NCBI GenBank assembly: GCA_021783235.1
Contig: JAJXUD010000005.1
Span: forward strand, 1 to 64,000
DNA: 64,000 bases
DNA from: Myxococcales bacterium
Lineage (GTDB): Bacteria; Myxococcota; Myxococcia; Myxococcales; JAKAPL01
Reading direction: 5' to 3'
This document shows positions 62,982 to 64,000 of this stretch, one piece after another. The notes under the pieces were generated by a model. That model had not been told where the DNA came from. It saw only the letters and a program-made list of their open reading frames with translations, and did not search any database. The position numbers and the translations under genes were made by a program. Numbering within the stretch: the stretch's first letter is position 1; every line of letters begins with the position of its first letter.

Positions 62982-64000
62982 TGCAGACCACGGGGGTGGC
63001 GATCGAGGGCGCGGATCCGCGCCTCTACAACGCCGACCTCGCGCCGGTGGCGCCCGCCCAGCGGGTCTGGACCAGCTACAACTACGCCGCGCTCTGGATC
63101 GCGATGGCGCACTGCATCCCCACCTACATGCTCGCCTCGAGCCTCATCCAGGCGGGCATGAGCGCGGGGCAGGCCATCGTCACCATCGCGCTCGGCAACT
63201 GCATCGTGCTCGTGCCGATCCTCCTGAACGCCCACCCCGGCACCCGCTACGGCATCCCCTTCCCCGCCTTCGCGCGCGCCTCGTTCGGCGTCTTCGGCGC
63301 CAACGTGCCGGCGATCCTGCGCGCGCTCGTCGCCTGCGGCTGGTTCGGCATCCAGACCTTCATCGGCGGCCACGCGGTCCACAAGCTGCTCACCGTGCTC
63401 TGGCCCGGCTGGGCGCGCCTCGGCGGCGGCGCCGCGCCGCTCGGGCTGCCCGTGCCCGAGTGGATCACCTTCCTCGCCTTCTGGGCGCTCAACATGCTGA
63501 TCGTCTGGAAGGGGATGGACGCGGTCCGCGTCTTCGAGAACTGGGCCGCGCCGCTCGTGCTCGTGCTCACGGCCGGCCTGCTCGGCTGGGCGCTCCGCGC
63601 GGCCCACGGCCTCGGCCCCATCAGCTCGCAGCCCTCGCGCTTCCACGACCTCCGGAGCCTCTGGCCGGTCTTCGTCCCGTCGCTCAACGCGATGATCGCC
63701 TTCTGGGCGACCCTCTCGCTCAACGTCCCCGACTTCACGCGCTTCGCGAAGGACCAGAAGGCCCAGGTCATCGGCCAGGCGATCGGGCTCCCGCCGACGA
63801 TGACGATCTTCGCCGGAATGGGCGTGCTCATCACCTCGGCCACCGTGGTGGTCTTCGGCACGCCGATCTGGGATCCGGTCGATCTGCTCGCCCGGCTCGG
63901 CAACCCCTGGATCGTCGCGGTGGGCGTCGTCGGCGTCGTCATCGCCACCATCTCGGTGAACGTGGCCGCGAACGTCGTCTCGCCGGCGAACGACTTCGCG
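62981..64000 (+). CDS. NCS1-family nucleobase/hydantoin/allantoin transporter (3' end beyond window)
   Basis: 340 codons of a membrane protein of about 480-500 residues are present; the frame is open at the window edge. Family phrases include RLYNADLAPV, WTSYNYAALWIAMAHCIPTY, the loop AHPGTRYGIPFPAFARASFG, GWFGIQTFIGGHAVHKLL, and MIAFWATLSLNVPDFTRFAK with the substrate-site WATLSLNVPD. At least eight membrane helices are visible. NCS1 carriers import uracil, cytosine, hydantoin or allantoin with Na+ or H+. Placed 13 kb from dihydropyrimidinase, it is a plausible uptake system for the reductive pyrimidine route. It overlaps the cytochrome b gene by one base. Confidence 0.92.
   Translation, partial: MQTTGVAIEGADPRLYNADLAPVAPAQRVWTSYNYAALWIAMAHCIPTYMLASSLIQAGMSAGQAIVTIALGNCIVLVPILLNAHPGTRYGIPFPAFARASFGVFGANVPAILRALVACGWFGIQTFIGGHAVHKLLTVLWPGWARLGGGAAPLGLPVPEWITFLAFWALNMLIVWKGMDAVRVFENWAAPLVLVLTAGLLGWALRAAHGLGPISSQPSRFHDLRSLWPVFVPSLNAMIAFWATLSLNVPDFTRFAKDQKAQVIGQAIGLPPTMTIFAGMGVLITSATVVVFGTPIWDPVDLLARLGNPWIVAVGVVGVVIATISVNVAANVVSPANDFA

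Overview
This window is very GC-rich chromosomal DNA from a bacterium that is most likely a member of the Myxococcota (former Deltaproteobacteria, Anaeromyxobacter/Myxococcus-like). The signs are dense GC-biased coding, many GTG and TTG starts, 4-base start/stop overlaps, many secreted Cys-rich proteins with Asp-Ala-Gly linkers, a MYXO-CTERM-type sorting tail, a FrzS/AglZ-like pseudo-receiver coiled-coil protein, a PEGA-tailed Ser/Thr kinase, and GspE-N/HEAT and GYF-type scaffold proteins. No tRNA, rRNA, CRISPR array, intact transposon or prophage was found.

Layout. 1-6.7 kb (minus): a propionyl-CoA to succinyl-CoA module (carboxyltransferase, biotin carboxylase, biotin carrier, methylmalonyl-CoA mutase without its B12 domain), then a GYF/DUF4388-like protein cut by the window edge. 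6.7-8.0 kb (plus): two small exported proteins. 7.9-17.7 kb (minus): one long operon, tilS-ftsH-folP-cdaA-(cdaR remnant)-glmM-GspE-N/HEAT protein-2TM protein, which joins c-di-AMP synthesis to cell-wall precursor supply. 17.7-21.5 kb (plus): a strong promoter, a structured leader ending in an intrinsic terminator, then a translationally coupled lipoprotein-ABC ATPase-permease operon. 21.6-24.8 kb: a Ser/Thr kinase and a tetraheme cytochrome lipoprotein. 25.5-26.8 kb: a gene-poor island with a decayed short-chain dehydrogenase and a degenerate 21-bp repeat array.

26.8-38.4 kb (plus): proB-proA-rsfS-rlmH-comF, followed by two giant TPR/DUF3857/transglutaminase-type paralogues, one with an intact catalytic triad and one without. 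38.4-43.1 kb (minus): hemW, a copper-monooxygenase-like lipoprotein, a Cys-rich lipoprotein and the pseudo-receiver coiled-coil protein. 43.2-53.3 kb: a reductive pyrimidine degradation neighbourhood (PreA-like dihydropyrimidine dehydrogenase, aldehyde dehydrogenase, beta-ureidopropionase, dihydropyrimidinase, class III aminotransferase), interspersed with secreted proteins and an rRNA/tRNA methyltransferase. An NCS1 nucleobase/hydantoin transporter at the right edge (63-64 kb) probably feeds this pathway.

53.3-61.5 kb is the most plastic part. It holds EGF-like and Cys-rich cell-surface proteins and a HelD-type helicase. A ~300-bp direct repeat at ~98% identity duplicates the helicase 3' end and the EGF-gene 5' end around an inserted Cys-rich lipoprotein gene. 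Remnants of a beta-propeller gene and a 42-bp tandem array (12 units) follow. 61.5-64 kb: an unknown 170-residue protein, a succinate dehydrogenase cytochrome b-like protein and the transporter.

No self-evident new defence or biosynthetic system was seen. The best candidates for undescribed biology are the promoter-leader-terminator element at 17.7-17.9 kb, the heptad-phased repeat arrays, the 300-bp duplication/insertion, and the truncated cdaR with an altered cdaA motif.
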